A stretch of 64,000 bases of DNA from Liolophura sinensis (GCF_032854445.1 NC_088302.1:49198046-49262045); one strand, 5' to 3'; shown: positions 26,400 to 39,126, counted from the stretch's first letter. The notes: generated by a model from the letters alone, not told the origin. A program made the numbers and translations.

Positions 26400-26770
26400 T
26401 GAAGACAGCCTCGCCGTGCCGTGATTGGCTGGAAACATCTAGACAGCCTGCTAGGGGGATGTCCTGAGCACGGAAGCACGTGACTTCATTGGTCGCCCAT
26501 CAACTGTCAGCCAACATAATCAACCTATTCAAACTGGAATGAATTGCAAAATAAACCGTCTTTGTGAAGGCGTCAACTGGGCTAAAGGAGCAACTGTAAC
26601 ATTGTAGTGCAAGAGGCGAATACATAAATATAGTCAACACTCATGCCACTCTTAATACGAAATTTGCCCGATCAAGTTGTAGAGGTTTGGAGAAAGGCGC
26701 ACAGAGTGTTGAGTGTTCTGGCTGTGTGTGTGAGTTAGGCCGACCACTTCAAGCATTAACCGAACGGGCA
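26400..26770 (+). promoter_or_regulatory. candidate FoxB promoter region
   Basis: Within 550 bases upstream of the FoxB start there are two inverted CCAAT boxes (ATTGG at 26424-26428 and 26488-26492). There is also a palindromic E-box CACGTG (26477-26482) and a TATA-like CATAAATATA (26623-26632). If the TATA-like site is used, the 5' UTR would be about 280 bases. These are short motifs, so each alone is weak; their clustering just upstream of the gene is the argument. Confidence 0.35.
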
Positions 26771-26778
26771 CGTGGTGC

Positions 26779-26850
26779 ATGATCACAAATGACCACGGCT
26801 ACCTGGGCAGGCAGACTTCAAATAGCACAGGTGAGGAGGAACTGACATAA
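26779..26850 (+). other. upstream ORF in the presumed FoxB 5' UTR
   Basis: ATG at 26779 opens 23 codons and stops at TAA 26848-26850, 90 bases before the FoxB start. If transcription begins at the TATA-like site, this small frame would be translated first and could damp FoxB expression. The peptide has no recognisable features. Confidence 0.3.
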
Positions 26851-26939
26851 ACAAACTGCAGGGCAGCGCCTTTTTTCGCATTGAAAGAGAACTGAAAACT
26901 TCTGTGGTTAGTTTTCATCGGTCCCGCCTGCGTGACAAG

Positions 26940-27950
26940 ATGCCTCGGCCAGGCAGAAACAGTTACAATGACCAGAAACCACCGTATTCTTACATCGCTT
27001 TGACAGCTATGGCCATCCAGAGTTCGCCAGAAAAGATGTTGCCTCTTAATGACATTTACAAATTTATCATGGACAGATTTCCCTTCTACAGGGAAAATAC
27101 GCAAAGATGGCAGAACTCTCTGCGTCATAACCTCTCATTCAATGACTGTTTCATTAAAATCCCTCGGCGTCCTGACAGACCCGGAAAGGGTAGTTACTGG
27201 GCACTTCATCCCATGTGTGGGGATATGTTCGAGAATGGCAGTTTCTTGCGGAGGAGGAAGCGGTTCAAAACGATGAGAGCACTTCAGCAAGCTATCGCAC
27301 AGCACAATCTACAGAGCCAGCTTAACAAACACAACTTAGAATCTGCCGCCTATTTGGAACATGCGGCCAAACTTCATCTCCAGTCCATAGTGTCCGGAAC
27401 TAGTCCTGTCCATTCATTTACCTCGCTGTCGGGCCGCGGTAACACGACGAGAACGAAACAACCGTTCACCATTGAGAACATCATCGCGCCTGACCAGAAG
27501 ACTTCTCCGATGGTGCCCAAACCTATGTTACCTACCCAGCTGCCCGCGTTCGCGTCTCAGTTCACGGCGGCAATATCGACACCTCCTCTACCCCCGGAAT
27601 ACTCCACCGTAGCTACCTTGAACAGTTTACGGAACTCCATGTATGAGAGAAGTTTACGGGCAGAGATGGAGGAGAGCAGCACCAACCACGGCAAGTCATC
27701 CGGTGACAACCCCTTACCCGGTCATACCTTCCCTCTCCCCATCAAACCAGCACCTCTACCCCCCATCTCACTGTCGTTCGCACAGCCTCATCTTCACACG
27801 CTACATGGTGTATCTTTGTCCCTGAATCCCGGGATAGCTAAGACTTTGCTGGCGGATAGAAGCTATATCACGGATCTGCATGAAGCCAGTTTGAACACGA
27901 TGCGAACATTAGGGGGACCGAGACCTCCCGTGTTGTCGGCCTCCAGTTAA
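26940..27950 (+). CDS. FoxB: FoxB forkhead-box transcription factor, single exon
   Basis: A 336-residue intronless gene. The start is the ATG giving [18 protein letters not shown], the characteristic FoxB N-terminus; an in-frame stop lies at 26892 and no ATG comes between. The forkhead winged-helix domain covers about residues 13-108. It has the helix-3 recognition core [17 protein letters not shown] (57-73) and wing sequence [21 protein letters not shown] basic RRRKRFK (104-110) serves as nuclear localisation and DNA contact. Residues 176-182 (FTIENII) form an eh1-type motif, which in this family recruits Groucho/TLE corepressors. The rest is Pro/Ser/Thr-rich and ends in a conserved-looking [14 protein letters not shown] stretch. 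The protein should act in the nucleus as a sequence-specific regulator; in animals FoxB is used in neural and early patterning. FoxB genes are usually single-exon and of similar length, so the gene looks complete and functional. Confidence 0.96.
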   Translation: MPRPGRNSYNDQKPPYSYIALTAMAIQSSPEKMLPLNDIYKFIMDRFPFYRENTQRWQNSLRHNLSFNDCFIKIPRRPDRPGKGSYWALHPMCGDMFENGSFLRRRKRFKTMRALQQAIAQHNLQSQLNKHNLESAAYLEHAAKLHLQSIVSGTSPVHSFTSLSGRGNTTRTKQPFTIENIIAPDQKTSPMVPKPMLPTQLPAFASQFTAAISTPPLPPEYSTVATLNSLRNSMYERSLRAEMEESSTNHGKSSGDNPLPGHTFPLPIKPAPLPPISLSFAQPHLHTLHGVSLSLNPGIAKTLLADRSYITDLHEASLNTMRTLGGPRPPVLSASS

Positions 27951-28539
27951 CTGAACAGAAGTGTGATTCTGGAGGTAGACAAATTAACCCTTAAAATGTT
28001 CACTGAGAGTGGACAATCAAACTGTATTAATTTACTGAAAGTTTTAATTGATGAGGAGGGTGAGAAGCCATGGAAGATAGTTTCTTGTAAGTGTTCATAA
28101 AATGGACGAAATTTGAACTGGAAAACACAATTAATTCACTTAAATTTCTATTAAACTGATGTGAAAACAAATTTCTGTGTGGCTGATTACTGTTGACTAT
28201 CTCAGGCAGAGACTGTTTTCTGCGGCAATCCATCGACACGATCGACTTTCATTCTTTAGACACCACTGTTTCTTTTTTTCTTTTTTTTTAAATCTTCCAT
28301 AGTGGTGATTATTCTGCCTAAGCAGAATTTATAAAGCGATGTCAATAACTTGTACCACATTTCTCTTGCCATCGGTGAACATGTACTGACTCGGAAAAAT
28401 AGGACCTTGTCGAAAAGCGTTATTAAGACGATGCGTAGTAATCTCTTTTCGTTCTGCATTCTTCTCACTAAAATCTCTACATGTTGTTGTTGTTGTGAGC
28501 AGACATCCTATTGTGCATTTTTACCTTCTCGGTGTTGGC

Positions 28540-28545
28540 AATAAA
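28540..28545 (+). terminator. candidate FoxB poly(A) signal
   Basis: AATAAA about 590 bases after the FoxB stop codon, followed within 60 bases by GT-rich sequence (GGTTCGGTGTGCTAC). Plausible 3' end, unsupported by transcripts. Confidence 0.4.
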
Positions 28546-28559
28546 AAGGTAAGAAATGT

Positions 28560-31200
28560 GAAATTGATTTTATTGGTTCGGTGTGCTACTTATTTATGTG
28601 ATGATATATTGCATTGCTACAGTTTTGTGTGTATATATTTATTGGTATTTACACATATCTCATTCTGTTTAAGTCTTCCAAGGATTTGTTCAGTAGGCCT
28701 ACTACATGTAAAGAAACTCTATGTATATACCTTTATATCTATAATAATTATGATTCTTTGGTACAGGTAAAAATATTTGCCATAACAGTACATCATTTGT
28801 GCTACATCAGCAATTTAAACTTATCACTGTTGGCAAATAATTGTCTGCCAAATATACTGTCAACACTTGAAATCATTTGGCATAATCGATAATTATTTTT
28901 TGGCATAATTTTGTGCACTTGATCAAACATTTTGTGAATCTAAAATCTGGTTGTCGACTTCCCATGGATATCCAGTTGATGATAATGTCTGCTATGATAT
29001 GACTGAAAAAGTGGCACATTTATAACTGTCAGCTGGAAAGGGAATTTGAAGCATTGTATGACCAATGCTAGTCCATTAGTCTGTTTTGCTGGAAAAGCAA
29101 AGGTAAATTTTATTGAGTAAAATCTTTTTTTTTTAAATTTTTAAAAATATTTTGAGGAATACTTTGATAAAAATGAAATGTATTATAATAGTACAGCTAT
29201 CAAAATAATATTAGTCATTGTACACATATATATCTCTGCGAGCAACTCATGTGGGCAACTAAGTTATGACTGAATTCTATGAAAATCTACACGGAGCAAA
29301 TCCGTGTTTAATGTTGTAGAATATAGTGAGTTAGGTTCCCTCTTAATACATTTTCACTTTTGTATTGCCACTTGACTTAAACTCAGGAGACACGGAGTCT
29401 TCGGTGTTATGGAGAAGTTTGGTGGTACTTCGTTAACTGCCATGTTTTTGTGTTCGGAGTTTCGTTAACTATTTGGCACCGTTTATCTAGTGTCCTAACA
29501 TTGCCAATTCACTCGACACAACCAAGATGGTAGTCACTACTCTTGTTGATGACTTGAGATCGCCACCCTTTTCTTTTGTCCAAGTGTCACTAATGACTCA
29601 TCCAAACCATTTAACACTTTCTTCGAATCACCAAGTGGAAAGCCAAATCTTAGCGCTCGATACAGATATAGACAAGTCATTCTTCTGGTGGCGTCCTTTA
29701 AAAACATTTCAGCGCATCAGTCTGTAAAGATTTGCCTTTGTGGAAGAGTGAAAAAGCTTGGAACAACTGAAAAAAGCACCGTGGTGTGAAAACATATGAC
29801 AGTTTAACAAGAATTCATTAGGTTCACATTTCGTCCTAAATGTCGAAATAAAAAGTCGGAAACTTTAAATGGAAAAATTGTCGCCAGTATCAAACTTTTA
29901 AGCTAAGGAAGAGATTTTATTATTTGACTTGTCTGAGTTGATAATTGAAAGACATTTTTGACTTTTTCATATTAGAACAAAGTGTCATTTTGTTAAGCTG
30001 CGCGGTCCTTTATTCCTGATAAAAAGAAGCCGTCTAGGTTAATTTGCATAAAAAAGCGATTGCATCGAGCAGCCAAGTGTTGTTTGGCAGTGGCTAGCAG
30101 CTGGAACAGCTTTCAGCAAGAGTTGAGTCAACATTTTATGTTGCCGAGGGACAATGGAAGTGTTTGGGTGTGTTTGCTAAAGCAGTCAGCTTTTCGTGTC
30201 GCAATGTTGACTTAACGGCCAGAACATCACCAAAACCCGCTTAAACAAGACTCTATTACCTTTTACAATTGTAATTAAACCATGAGATGAACCGACCAAG
30301 TGGATTTAAACTTCGGATCAGAGTTGTTTAAAAAGTGCATTACATTGCTTTAATACTGACAGTTCTAATAAAACCCAACATATATTACCAATGTTTTTAT
30401 TAACTACTGAATTGAAGCGTACATACAACACTTATGGACAGTTAACCCCTTCTATCAACAGAGTGTCTGCTATTATTGTCTCGAAGAAGATATTTTTGTT
30501 TTAAAACATTTGTGTTTAGATAGGAAACCAAGTACTAAAAAGTAAGCTGAGCATCAAGAGCATTGTGCAAGTAAATAAATTGTTTTTTTGGTTTGTTTGA
30601 TGATTGATTGATTGATGATGTGATGGATTTATTCTATTAGCATTATTTCAAATGGAAGTTGATTTCTCATCACCACAAATTCACATATGCAATACATGAA
30701 ATATTGCTGACAGTTTCCCCGAGGCAATATTGTTCCTTCATTTTATAATCTCGATTTTACTGCCTTCCCAATTGTTCTTTTGAATAACTGGGAAATAATA
30801 TAAGTCACAGCGCATAGAACAGTGTTTAGAGTCTCATTATACATATAACACTTACACTGACATGTACACACTCACATGTAGATTCGCAACAGTGATATTT
30901 AAAACTGAATTACTGGTGATACAGAATTAATAATATTAAGTACTCGCACATCCAGGCACACTCCAGCTGTGTGATCTTTGTTTGTCAGTGTCAAACGTCC
31001 TTAGGAGATGACACCAAAATATTTTTTCTGTAAAGAGAGAGCTGGAAGCAATTATCAGAGATTAGAAGGGAAGAAACCTTGTACATATGCTGAAAACTGA
31101 AACTAAAGATTAGAACATATTCATTTGTGAGAATTATGAGAATTTCAACACTACGATGTGCGCCTGCACGAAATATGATTACAAATGGTGCAGAAAAATG
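28560..31200. other. intergenic downstream of FoxB
   Basis: No coding exon recognised; open frames at 28.5-28.9 kb and 29.5 kb are shadows. An inverted repeat, GTTGAGTCAACATT near 30123 and AATGTTGACTTAAC near 30203, frames about 66 bases. The sequence around it (30.0-30.25 kb) is somewhat more balanced in base composition and could be regulatory. Confidence 0.35.
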
Positions 31201-31213
31201 GTGGTGTGGGTGT

Positions 31214-31367
31214 GGATGCTTTGGTAGGTCTGGTCTGGGTGTTTTGGTAGATCTGGTGCGGGTGTTTTGGTATATCTGTTGCGGGTGTTTGGTACGTCTT
31301 GTGCGGGTGTTTTGTTACGTCTGGCGCGGGTGTTTTGGTTACGTCTGGTGCGGGTGTTACAATTTTG
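31214..31367 (+). repeat. about 23-bp G/T-rich minisatellite
   Basis: Seven imperfect units of the type GCGGGTGTTTTGGTACGTCTG. The G-rich strand is the plus strand. The 100-residue open frame through it (repeated GCGCxxR/LVRVF-like) is a by-product of the repeat. Confidence 0.85.
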
Positions 31368-31439
31368 TTCTTGGTGTAGGGTTTAAGTTCGATTGGGTAA
31401 ATGTTTTCAAACTATGGCTTTACGTATAAATACTGTTAA

Positions 31440-32290
31440 GTACTTTTAACGTTTTGCTTGAAGTACAGACAAATGACAGACATGGAGGACATACCGTCTT
31501 TTCCACTTCCACAGGCTTCGCCTCTTACAAATACCAATCTGTTCACTTAAAGTCGTCGTACTGTAAGTAGTTAATCGGTATTATTTGTTACGTGTCGAGG
31601 CCATAAAACGGGCAACGGGCACTATTTGAGATGAGCTACAAAGGAGATGAGTTTTTCGCTGTTATTTTTAATTTCATTACATAGCACTGTTTACATGTAC
31701 GTTTAACTGCAGAGTGGCTTACATATACATGTCTTTCCAGGCATGGTTTACATGGAAACTAAATCTATAATTTGGTAAAAAAAAGTGTGACCGCCATGAT
31801 AACCACACAGTGTTCATTATTAAATAAAAGAATAAAAGAAAACCTGAACAAAGATTGGTTATTTTTGCTTGATATTTTCTAAATTATTTCCACCTTGTTA
31901 TTTATTGGTGGAAATCTTGGAAGGATTATTTATATTTTACATGTATGAAGAAGTTAGAAGAACTGTCATTTATGACAACAACGCCAGACACAGTATTATT
32001 ATGATTTTGTACACATGTTTCTTGTACTGCATTTTTTGTTTGTCTGGGGCGAAGGTTAAGTTTTGACCAAGTTTGGTATGCAATGATCTTACTTAACTCA
32101 TGGCACGTAGTTCTATACGTATTATGTGGCATTCAGAGTTCAAGAATGAACAGAAATAGGGTTGGAGCTGACACAAATTGGTCTTCAATATTATTATTAT
32201 TCGAGAAATACTTTTACAAAAACAGGCAAGAAAAGGTCTCATCTTGAGGATGAAAGTTAAACGCGGTCTCTACCCGAATTTCTCCCAAGT
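31440..32290. other. intergenic, nothing recognised
   Basis: AT-rich, no supportable exon or repeat. Confidence 0.4.
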
Positions 32291-32294
32291 CAGT

Positions 32295-32362
32295 GTTTAC
32301 CTTCGTCGTTTAAGTAAAATATTCTTTAATACGGTGTTAAAAATTAATCAAATGAATCAAGT
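32295..32362 (+). mobile_element. diverged SINE 3' fragment
   Basis: TCGTCGTTTAAGTAAAATAT, then TCTTTAATACGGTGTTAAAA and a CAAATGAATCAAG end. This is an old copy of the 3' domain and the first recognisable one to the right of FoxB. Confidence 0.6.
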
Positions 32363-32813
32363 AAGAAATAAAAACGTATAGAATTGTCACTATACGACCT
32401 CGATGAAAACAGATAAATTCACTTTATTTACGCGATTATGGTTTAACTCCATGCTCAAGTATTTCCAAAAACTCATAAACACATACACCCAGAAAGAGTA
32501 AATGGCCAAATATGACATATCTATATACGTGTACTAATTGAGTAGTATGCTGCTGGGTTTTATACATCTTAGATAAAATGACTCCCTTAAAGCAGCTGCA
32601 CTGAGGGAGGCGCGAAACTTACATCAAGTTTCACCTCGGCATTCCACCGTGAAGACATTTTTTTTTCCAGTTTTGCAATATGAAACAATTTCACTCCTGA
32701 TTAGAGCAGTTAAAAACTTTTTGTTACTGAAAGACACACATATATGACAAGCACAGTCGCGGCTTTACGTCAGGTACACGTGGAAAAGAGAAGTCATGTT
32801 TTTAAGATTTGTT

Positions 32814-32834
32814 TATATATATATATATATATAT
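32814..32834. repeat. (AT)n microsatellite
   Basis: A run of about ten AT units. Confidence 0.85.
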
Positions 32835-33949
32835 CAATATGATGATGTAAAAAGAACCCCGGTACACAGTCCAAAGAAAAAGCGGTCGCGTTTAAGTTGC
32901 ACTATAACTTTTATCTTTGCCTTTTCCGTTTGACCTTTTTAGCTCAGTGTTGTGGGTATTGTAGCAATGCTTTTTAATTTATAGCCCAGCCTTTAGTAAG
33001 GCTTTTTAAGGCGCGATCCATACCTCTTTATTAACATAACAATATAACAGACGGTCCAAAACTAACATTAGATTTGTACCAACGTGGGTTTTCAGATTCC
33101 GTTCTAAACTCTCTTGATCTCCGTATGTGAAAGAGGCTGTTTCTATATACCTGAATGAATGGCAAAAGGTTTGTATGCATGATGTGAGTTTCTCCAATTC
33201 AGTCTATTATAACTAAGCTTGTAGAATTATTTAATATCGGGAAGGGAGGAAAGGAGGAATAACTACAATAAAGAAAGGATCTTATACTATTTAATTGCAA
33301 AGCGTATTTATCGGTTTTGAAAATGCTAGAGAATGTTTTTAAATAACTGTCATATAAATAAAATAAATTTGATTTCAGTTTTTGATCCTTGAAAAAAAGC
33401 TAAAAAAATTAATGAAAAGTTCCTAATTATTTACTTATTTTATTGGTGTTTTACACTGTTTGAGTTATATAAATATCAAGGATATACGTAAAACCCACTT
33501 TATTGAAATGAATACCTATGATCCTCAAATGATTAAATTCTGCTAGATCTTTGGCTTGACCTACAGTTAACACAGATGAAGCTATTCACGACAGTTCTTA
33601 ATTCATCCTGTCATTTATTTATTTATTTATTCAGGTTTAGAACAGGTTTATATTGGCAAAAACTGAAAGAAGCCAAAACAGAGACTGGTGTAATTCACCA
33701 CTCTTCTCTGTCCTTTGTTGTCTCTCTGTATAGTGAAGATTCAGTTTGGTTGGGCAGTTTATTTTGGGGTTGTGGATTTAAGCGAGGAGGTCGGTTTTTC
33801 CTGCCCATAGAACTCAAAATGCCTAGGTGTAAAATTGTTAAGGGTGGCGCAAACATCAGTCAAAATATAATACACTTGGTATCCATAAATGTAGACCGTA
33901 TTCTCAGCTGAAAAACCATCACAAAGTAAAGCTGAACACACGCTAGAGA

Positions 33950-34030
33950 GGCATGGGATGGACTTGAACTCACAGCAATCGCTTTGGTAGAGGCTCCTGA
34001 ATCATTGTTCTGTTAGCCACTCGGGCACCA
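33950..34030 (-). mobile_element. tRNA-like SINE head
   Basis: On the minus strand: GGTGCCCGAGTGGCTAACAG (A box TGGCTAACAG), then AATGATTCAGGAGCCTCTACC and the B box GAGTTCAAGTCC. This is the same AATGAC-CAGGAGCCTCT-ACC layout as the common head at 50 and 57 kb. The body is not attached, so it is a head-only or broken copy. Confidence 0.6.
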
Positions 34031-34245
34031 AATTAAACGTCGTGACCAGCTGCTCCTGATGTACATCACCTTCAGTTTCATCTTAATTTGGAGTATATTC
34101 ATGTATATTCAAGTACTTCAATTGAATATACTTCACTTTTTGCAGTGGTCTCCTGATTGAAAAAAATCTGATATCAACAAGTCAAAATATAAATATCAGT
34201 ATTTACTTTATAAACGATTATACTTGAACAAACGTAATAAAAGGG

Positions 34246-34352
34246 ATCTTGCAACAACCTGCGGATGGTCGTGGGTTTTCCCCGGGTTCTGCTCAGTTTA
34301 AACGTGATATGTTCTTGAGTACGGCGTAACTTACCAATCAAATAAATAAAAT
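34246..34352 (+). mobile_element. SINE 3' half
   Basis: Starts at CAACCTGCGGATGGTCGTGG, continues into the TTTTCCCCGGGTTCTGCTC core with a deletion up to GATATGTTCTTGAGTACGGCG, and ends CAATCAAATAAATAAA. Confidence 0.85.
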
Positions 34353-34394
34353 AATATAATAACATAGTTTACAATTCTCCTTTAGTTATTTAAT

Positions 34395-34645
34395 GGCCAA
34401 GGTGGTTAGCGTACCAGCGCGGTGCAATGACTCAGGGGCCTCTCATCAATGTGGTAGCTGTGAGTTCAAGCCCAGCTGATTCTGGCTTACTCGCCGGCCG
34501 TACTTGAGAAGGTACAGCAACCTGTGGATGATCGTGGGCTTCCCCGGAGCTCTGTCCGGCTTCCTACCACCATAGTGCTGGCCGCTATCATATAAGCGAA
34601 ATATTCTTGAGCCTGGTACGGCGTAAAACATCATTCAAAAAATAC
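34395..34645 (+). mobile_element. nearly full-length SINE
   Basis: Carries the head (GGTTAGCGTACCAGCGCGG with B box GAGTTCAAGCCC), the middle block with CTTACTCGCCGGCCGTAC, the GATGATCGTGGGCTTCCCC core and the 3' domain ATAAGCGAAATATTCTTGAG. An extra CCTG insertion precedes GTACGGCGTAAAAC. It lies about 40 bases after another copy in the same orientation. Confidence 0.85.
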
Positions 34646-34929
34646 TTAATTAATAGTATTCATATATTATTTCTACTTGCCATTTAGCACTTTCCTATAA
34701 ATGGTCAGTAACTATACAAGCCGACAACGGTTAAAGAATCCCTCCGTAATACAGAAAACCTGGGGTTAATTGTCAAAATGTTATGAGCATGACACAGGAA
34801 GTCTCTTTTCAGAACAAGGAAGAACGAATGCTGAAAGGTAGCGGCGCCAACGCGCTGTCTCATTATTGTTGTCAAAATTAATAGCTTGTCTTTGAAATGA
34901 GTTTTTGGAGCTTGTCTCAGAGTCACTCC

Positions 34930-35300
34930 TTTGAAGAGAATTTATGGAGACAAATCATTACATCCGGGGATGTCGTAGCGATATCCCGACTGTTAATGGA
35001 GATGTGCTATCGATGACGGCGATGACATGGCGGTTTAAGGCCAACTGACTAACATGACACTTCCCATCCACATTTGGTTGTCTTGTAACAGTTCTCGCAG
35101 AGGTCCGCTCTGGCAATTTCGTTCCCATTGTCCGACGTGCAAACTTCATCAGATGCGTATCTCGGCCGGGACGACCACTTTTGGTGTTACAGGAGACAGT
35201 GCAATTCTGCGCGGCGTAGAATTAGTCGATGACACCCGATAACTAGTAACATCTTGTCGAGTCGTCTCGGGTTGTGCAATTCCCCAGAAGATGGGACCCG
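34930..35300. other. non-coding block of mixed composition
   Basis: GC-richer than its flanks, with short overlapping frames on both strands and no motif. A conserved non-coding element is possible. Confidence 0.25.
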
Positions 35301-36984
35301 AGTTCCCTCCATAATTAGATTTCGCTACTTGCCACTTAATAACGGTTCATGGCTGAGTTAGCAATATGAAGGCGACTAATCTATCCGCCTTCGGGGCGTG
35401 AAACGTTCGGTATTGCAACTAAATCAAAAGAAAATATTGAACTAGATTAAATAAGCAGACATGGTCTGGCCAGACGGCTAAGACTTTAATTGAGCTTCTG
35501 TGTTCAACACACAGCCTGTCTTGTCAGCAATATAGTGAACCCGTGTTTGTTTTCCTGGGCCAATATTTGTGTTATAGACACCTGCTTCGTGCGCTTCTGG
35601 CAACCGTCCACATTTTTTGAGGAAAAATGTCGAAAAACAGTCGACACAATATGAACCATCCCTTTTTAATATTTCCGCACCTCCTTGTGTTTTTGTGCCC
35701 TAGTCGGTGGTCGATTTCCCAGTGGGCCTGCGAGCTAATATTTATTAATTCCAAGATAAGAAGAATGATTCCGTCATTGTATAAAAGGCTGTGATGCTCC
35801 CTTGTGTATTTTGGCCCCTTTCAGCCCGTAGTATCATTCCAATTATAGGCCATGGAAATCTCTGGGTAAGATTCAAATATAACCCGCGGGTCGCGTCACT
35901 CTGTGCGATGTTATACTAACGTCCTTACCCACGCTCTGGTGGGGAGAGCATCCTACGCCACGGGTGATTCACAACAATCATTATCACAAATTATTCAAAA
36001 TATTCAAAATTCGAATTGCCTAACTGCTCGCAAATGAGAGAAAACATGTAGAAAATGTCGCGAATTAATTAACGAAGATCGCGTATTGAGATCTAAATTT
36101 CTGGCTCATTCTTGACCTATGGGGATTATTCAAATGTTGATTATAGTTTTTAACCAGAAGAAGAAACGTTAAAATGCCAATCCGTTGCGCATGTGTTACG
36201 AGACCATTGCCTTTTCGCTATGGACCACCTCTCAGCCATCGTTAACAGCTTGCACAGATGTGTTTTTCTTTCTTCACAACCGCTCCATTTTGTCATTTTT
36301 ACTTGCTTACAATTCCCTCTTTGTCTTCATCTGTTGAATTAATTGAAGCACAAAACCTGCAAAGGCTTATATATAACGCTGAGTTTAACTGTTTTTAAAT
36401 ACTTATAACATGTTAATGAAATGTTGGTATGAAATTCATAAAAAGAAGTATGTATTTATTCCTGAGAGTAAAAACATCATTTCATTTTTTTAGATCTTCA
36501 ATCCGTAACGTTTATTAATTTTGATTTTGTGTGTTTCAAATTAATATTTATGACAGAAATATGACGTAGATGTTCTTCAGTTGTTTTCACCAACTAAAAT
36601 AATGGTAAGAGGCAGATAGGAAAGTATTAAATGTGGCCATGTGAGTAGTGCATGGCAAAATAAATGTAGATACATTTCATAACTGTGAAACTGAAAACGG
36701 ACACAATTTGTTTCAAATGACAAATGAACAGTATGTTTTATATTTCGCCTTAAGGAGCTTATTTTTTTCTGTCATGATAAATCCATGAGAATCGCTTTGA
36801 CACATTTTAATTCGAGCAAGTTAATGAGGCTACAGTCCTTGTTATATGTACACGTGTAAATGTACTATATACCATGCTTCTTCATTCATCTGCAAAACAA
36901 AATGCATACTCAGACACTCAATTACATATTTATCACCATTTTATCATATTAAATTCATCGACAGGCCGATGTATAGGACCGTTG

Positions 36985-37118
36985 TGGATAACCTGTGGAT
37001 GGTTGTGAATTCACCCCCGAGCTCAGCCCTTTTTTGCTCCCACTATAATGCTGGCCGCCCTCGTATAAGTGAAATATTCTTGAGTGCGGCGTGAAACACT
37101 GATGTATAATAAATAAAT
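36985..37118 (+). mobile_element. 5'-truncated SINE
   Basis: AACCTGTGGATGGTTGTG, a CCCCCGAGCTCAGCCC core, CTATAATGCTGGCCGCC, then GTATAAGTGAAATATTCTTG and a GAGTGCGGCGTGAAAC end. The head is missing. Confidence 0.85.
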
Positions 37119-39126
37119 AAAAAAATGAATATATAAATAAGCCTGACATCATGGATATTTGAACTTTGTAGACTTCAGGTATACATAGATAGTAGTAATA
37201 ATACATCTTAAGGTTTTGAGGGTCTGAATTCTCTGTACAAGAAAAAAAAGAAAAAATAAGGTAATTAACAATATTACACTTTGTACCGCGCATGTTTATG
37301 TTTAGAAATGTATTCACATTTATAACGGGACTATGACGGGTTTACAATGAAACTCGTAATTAAAGAAAATTAAAACATAAAAGTAAACGTTCACCAGTTT
37401 GTATTAATATGTATGATCAAATACTCTACTCATACTGAATGTAGGATACTAGTTTATGTACATGGATCCACATGGGAAGATAAGCAATCTGTGGCGAAAA
37501 CTGACATGTGTACACTATGAACACTTAACGAAAATGCTTGGAAGTCAACTGTTCTATTTGGGAGCACAATCAACCGATCAATAAAATCGCTCGTTCGACT
37601 CAGCCATGCCGTTTTGACAAGTTTCCCAACCAATAAGCATATCCACTTATGTATAGGAAAATGTATCACAAGACTGAAATCCATCATTAAACACAAGTGT
37701 GAAAAATTATCCTAAAAAATAATAAATTTCTAGAGAGCTTAATTTTCTGAGAAGGTCTAGTGCAAGTTTATTCCATTTTGCAGAAAGTTTGCATTTGAGA
37801 AGGCAAACTAATGCAACAGAGATAATTAATACAAACAGAAAAACTTTCTTTTACTTCTCCGGGTTTACCTCTTTATAGATGGCGTTTGTGACCCAGATGT
37901 AAGTTGATTAATTAAATATTTAGTTTACTGTTAAATTCAATATGGAAGCGGGCAGAACAGAACGCATTTTTTGTAACCGTTGATCACCGCAGCATTCATA
38001 CGATGTGTAGGTAAGGTAACATACAGTGTTCAACGCGCAACTTGGCTTGTCAACAAACTAATATCAGGCTGTCAAAGCAAGACAGTGTTCACTTATTAAA
38101 ACATAGTTTTGTTGTAGTCGTCGGTTTCAGTTGAGAGCTATTAAAGAATATATTTTACGGTATAGTACCACTGAATGAATAACTAAAGAGATTACACAAT
38201 AGGGTGGTTACGGATCTGGTGCAGTTATCGACCCATGGTGGGAAATGGAAAGGTGTTAAAAGGTGCGATCACAGCCCAGCGGAGAATTAAGTGACAGAGT
38301 GAACTGAAGCAAGAAACATGGAACCAAGAGGAAGAAAAGAACAGCACACTTTGTATTTCCAACTAATTGTTTTTCTTGCTGGAATCGATTAAGGGTAGTA
38401 AATATGGGTTCCATTCAACGAACTCGCCTAATATTGTGGAGTCCGACTTTTGGTTGTATTGTCGAAGCGATTTGGGACAGACTGTAAACCAGTGGGGGGA
38501 TTCAGCTTGTTCGTATTGTAGCAGAAACTGAGCCCTATGGATAACAGGGTCGTGTGTCATCTTGGTGGCCAAGTAGTTGTGACCCTCAGAAAGCCGGCCC
38601 GACCCTATAGCGTCCTGCAGAGTACCTGTCAATCTAGGCATGGGTACCCCAGGGCGGGGAGAACAGGCAATAAAATCATTTCAATGGTAGATTGTGTGAA
38701 ACGTCTTTGAACTACAAGATGGATAGGTTTTTCTTGGGTGGCAACAGGTACTAACAGCCTAAACCGAAGTCTTTCGTCCTTGGCGGGGAGTCGATTTAAA
38801 AAGCTATCATGGATGACGGCTGCTTAATATAAACAAGAACACCCAAGAATTGATAAACTGGCCTACAGAGTGAAATCTCTGTCATTATCTGTAGAGAAGA
38901 AATCTGTTTAGTACAAAAGCTGCTTGCCACCTAAGTCGGACAAAGAGTGGTGAATAATACAACAAAAAAGTACGACATGGAGAGTAAAACCAGAGAATCA
39001 GCGACAGTTTGTTAGCTGGTAACTGATCACACGTAACTGGCGAAATCCGACCTCTGGTCAATTCAACTTAGTTAGAATTTTATTCTAACTATTCACGTAA
39101 ATACTTACAACTTTTTCAATTATACC

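Noticed and set aside
31127-31429. 100-residue Cys/Gly/Val-rich frame
   Set aside because: A by-product of the 23-bp minisatellite.
33576-33911. 111-residue plus-strand frame
   Set aside because: No motif, and its start lies in a TTTATTTATTTATT tract; likely chance.
38363-38641. 92-residue minus-strand frame with a protein-like composition (LLQYEQAESPHWFTVCPKSL)
   Set aside because: Looked more plausible than most, but no domain is recognised and an in-frame stop lies just upstream with no acceptor. It could be a decayed transposon piece; not enough to call a gene.
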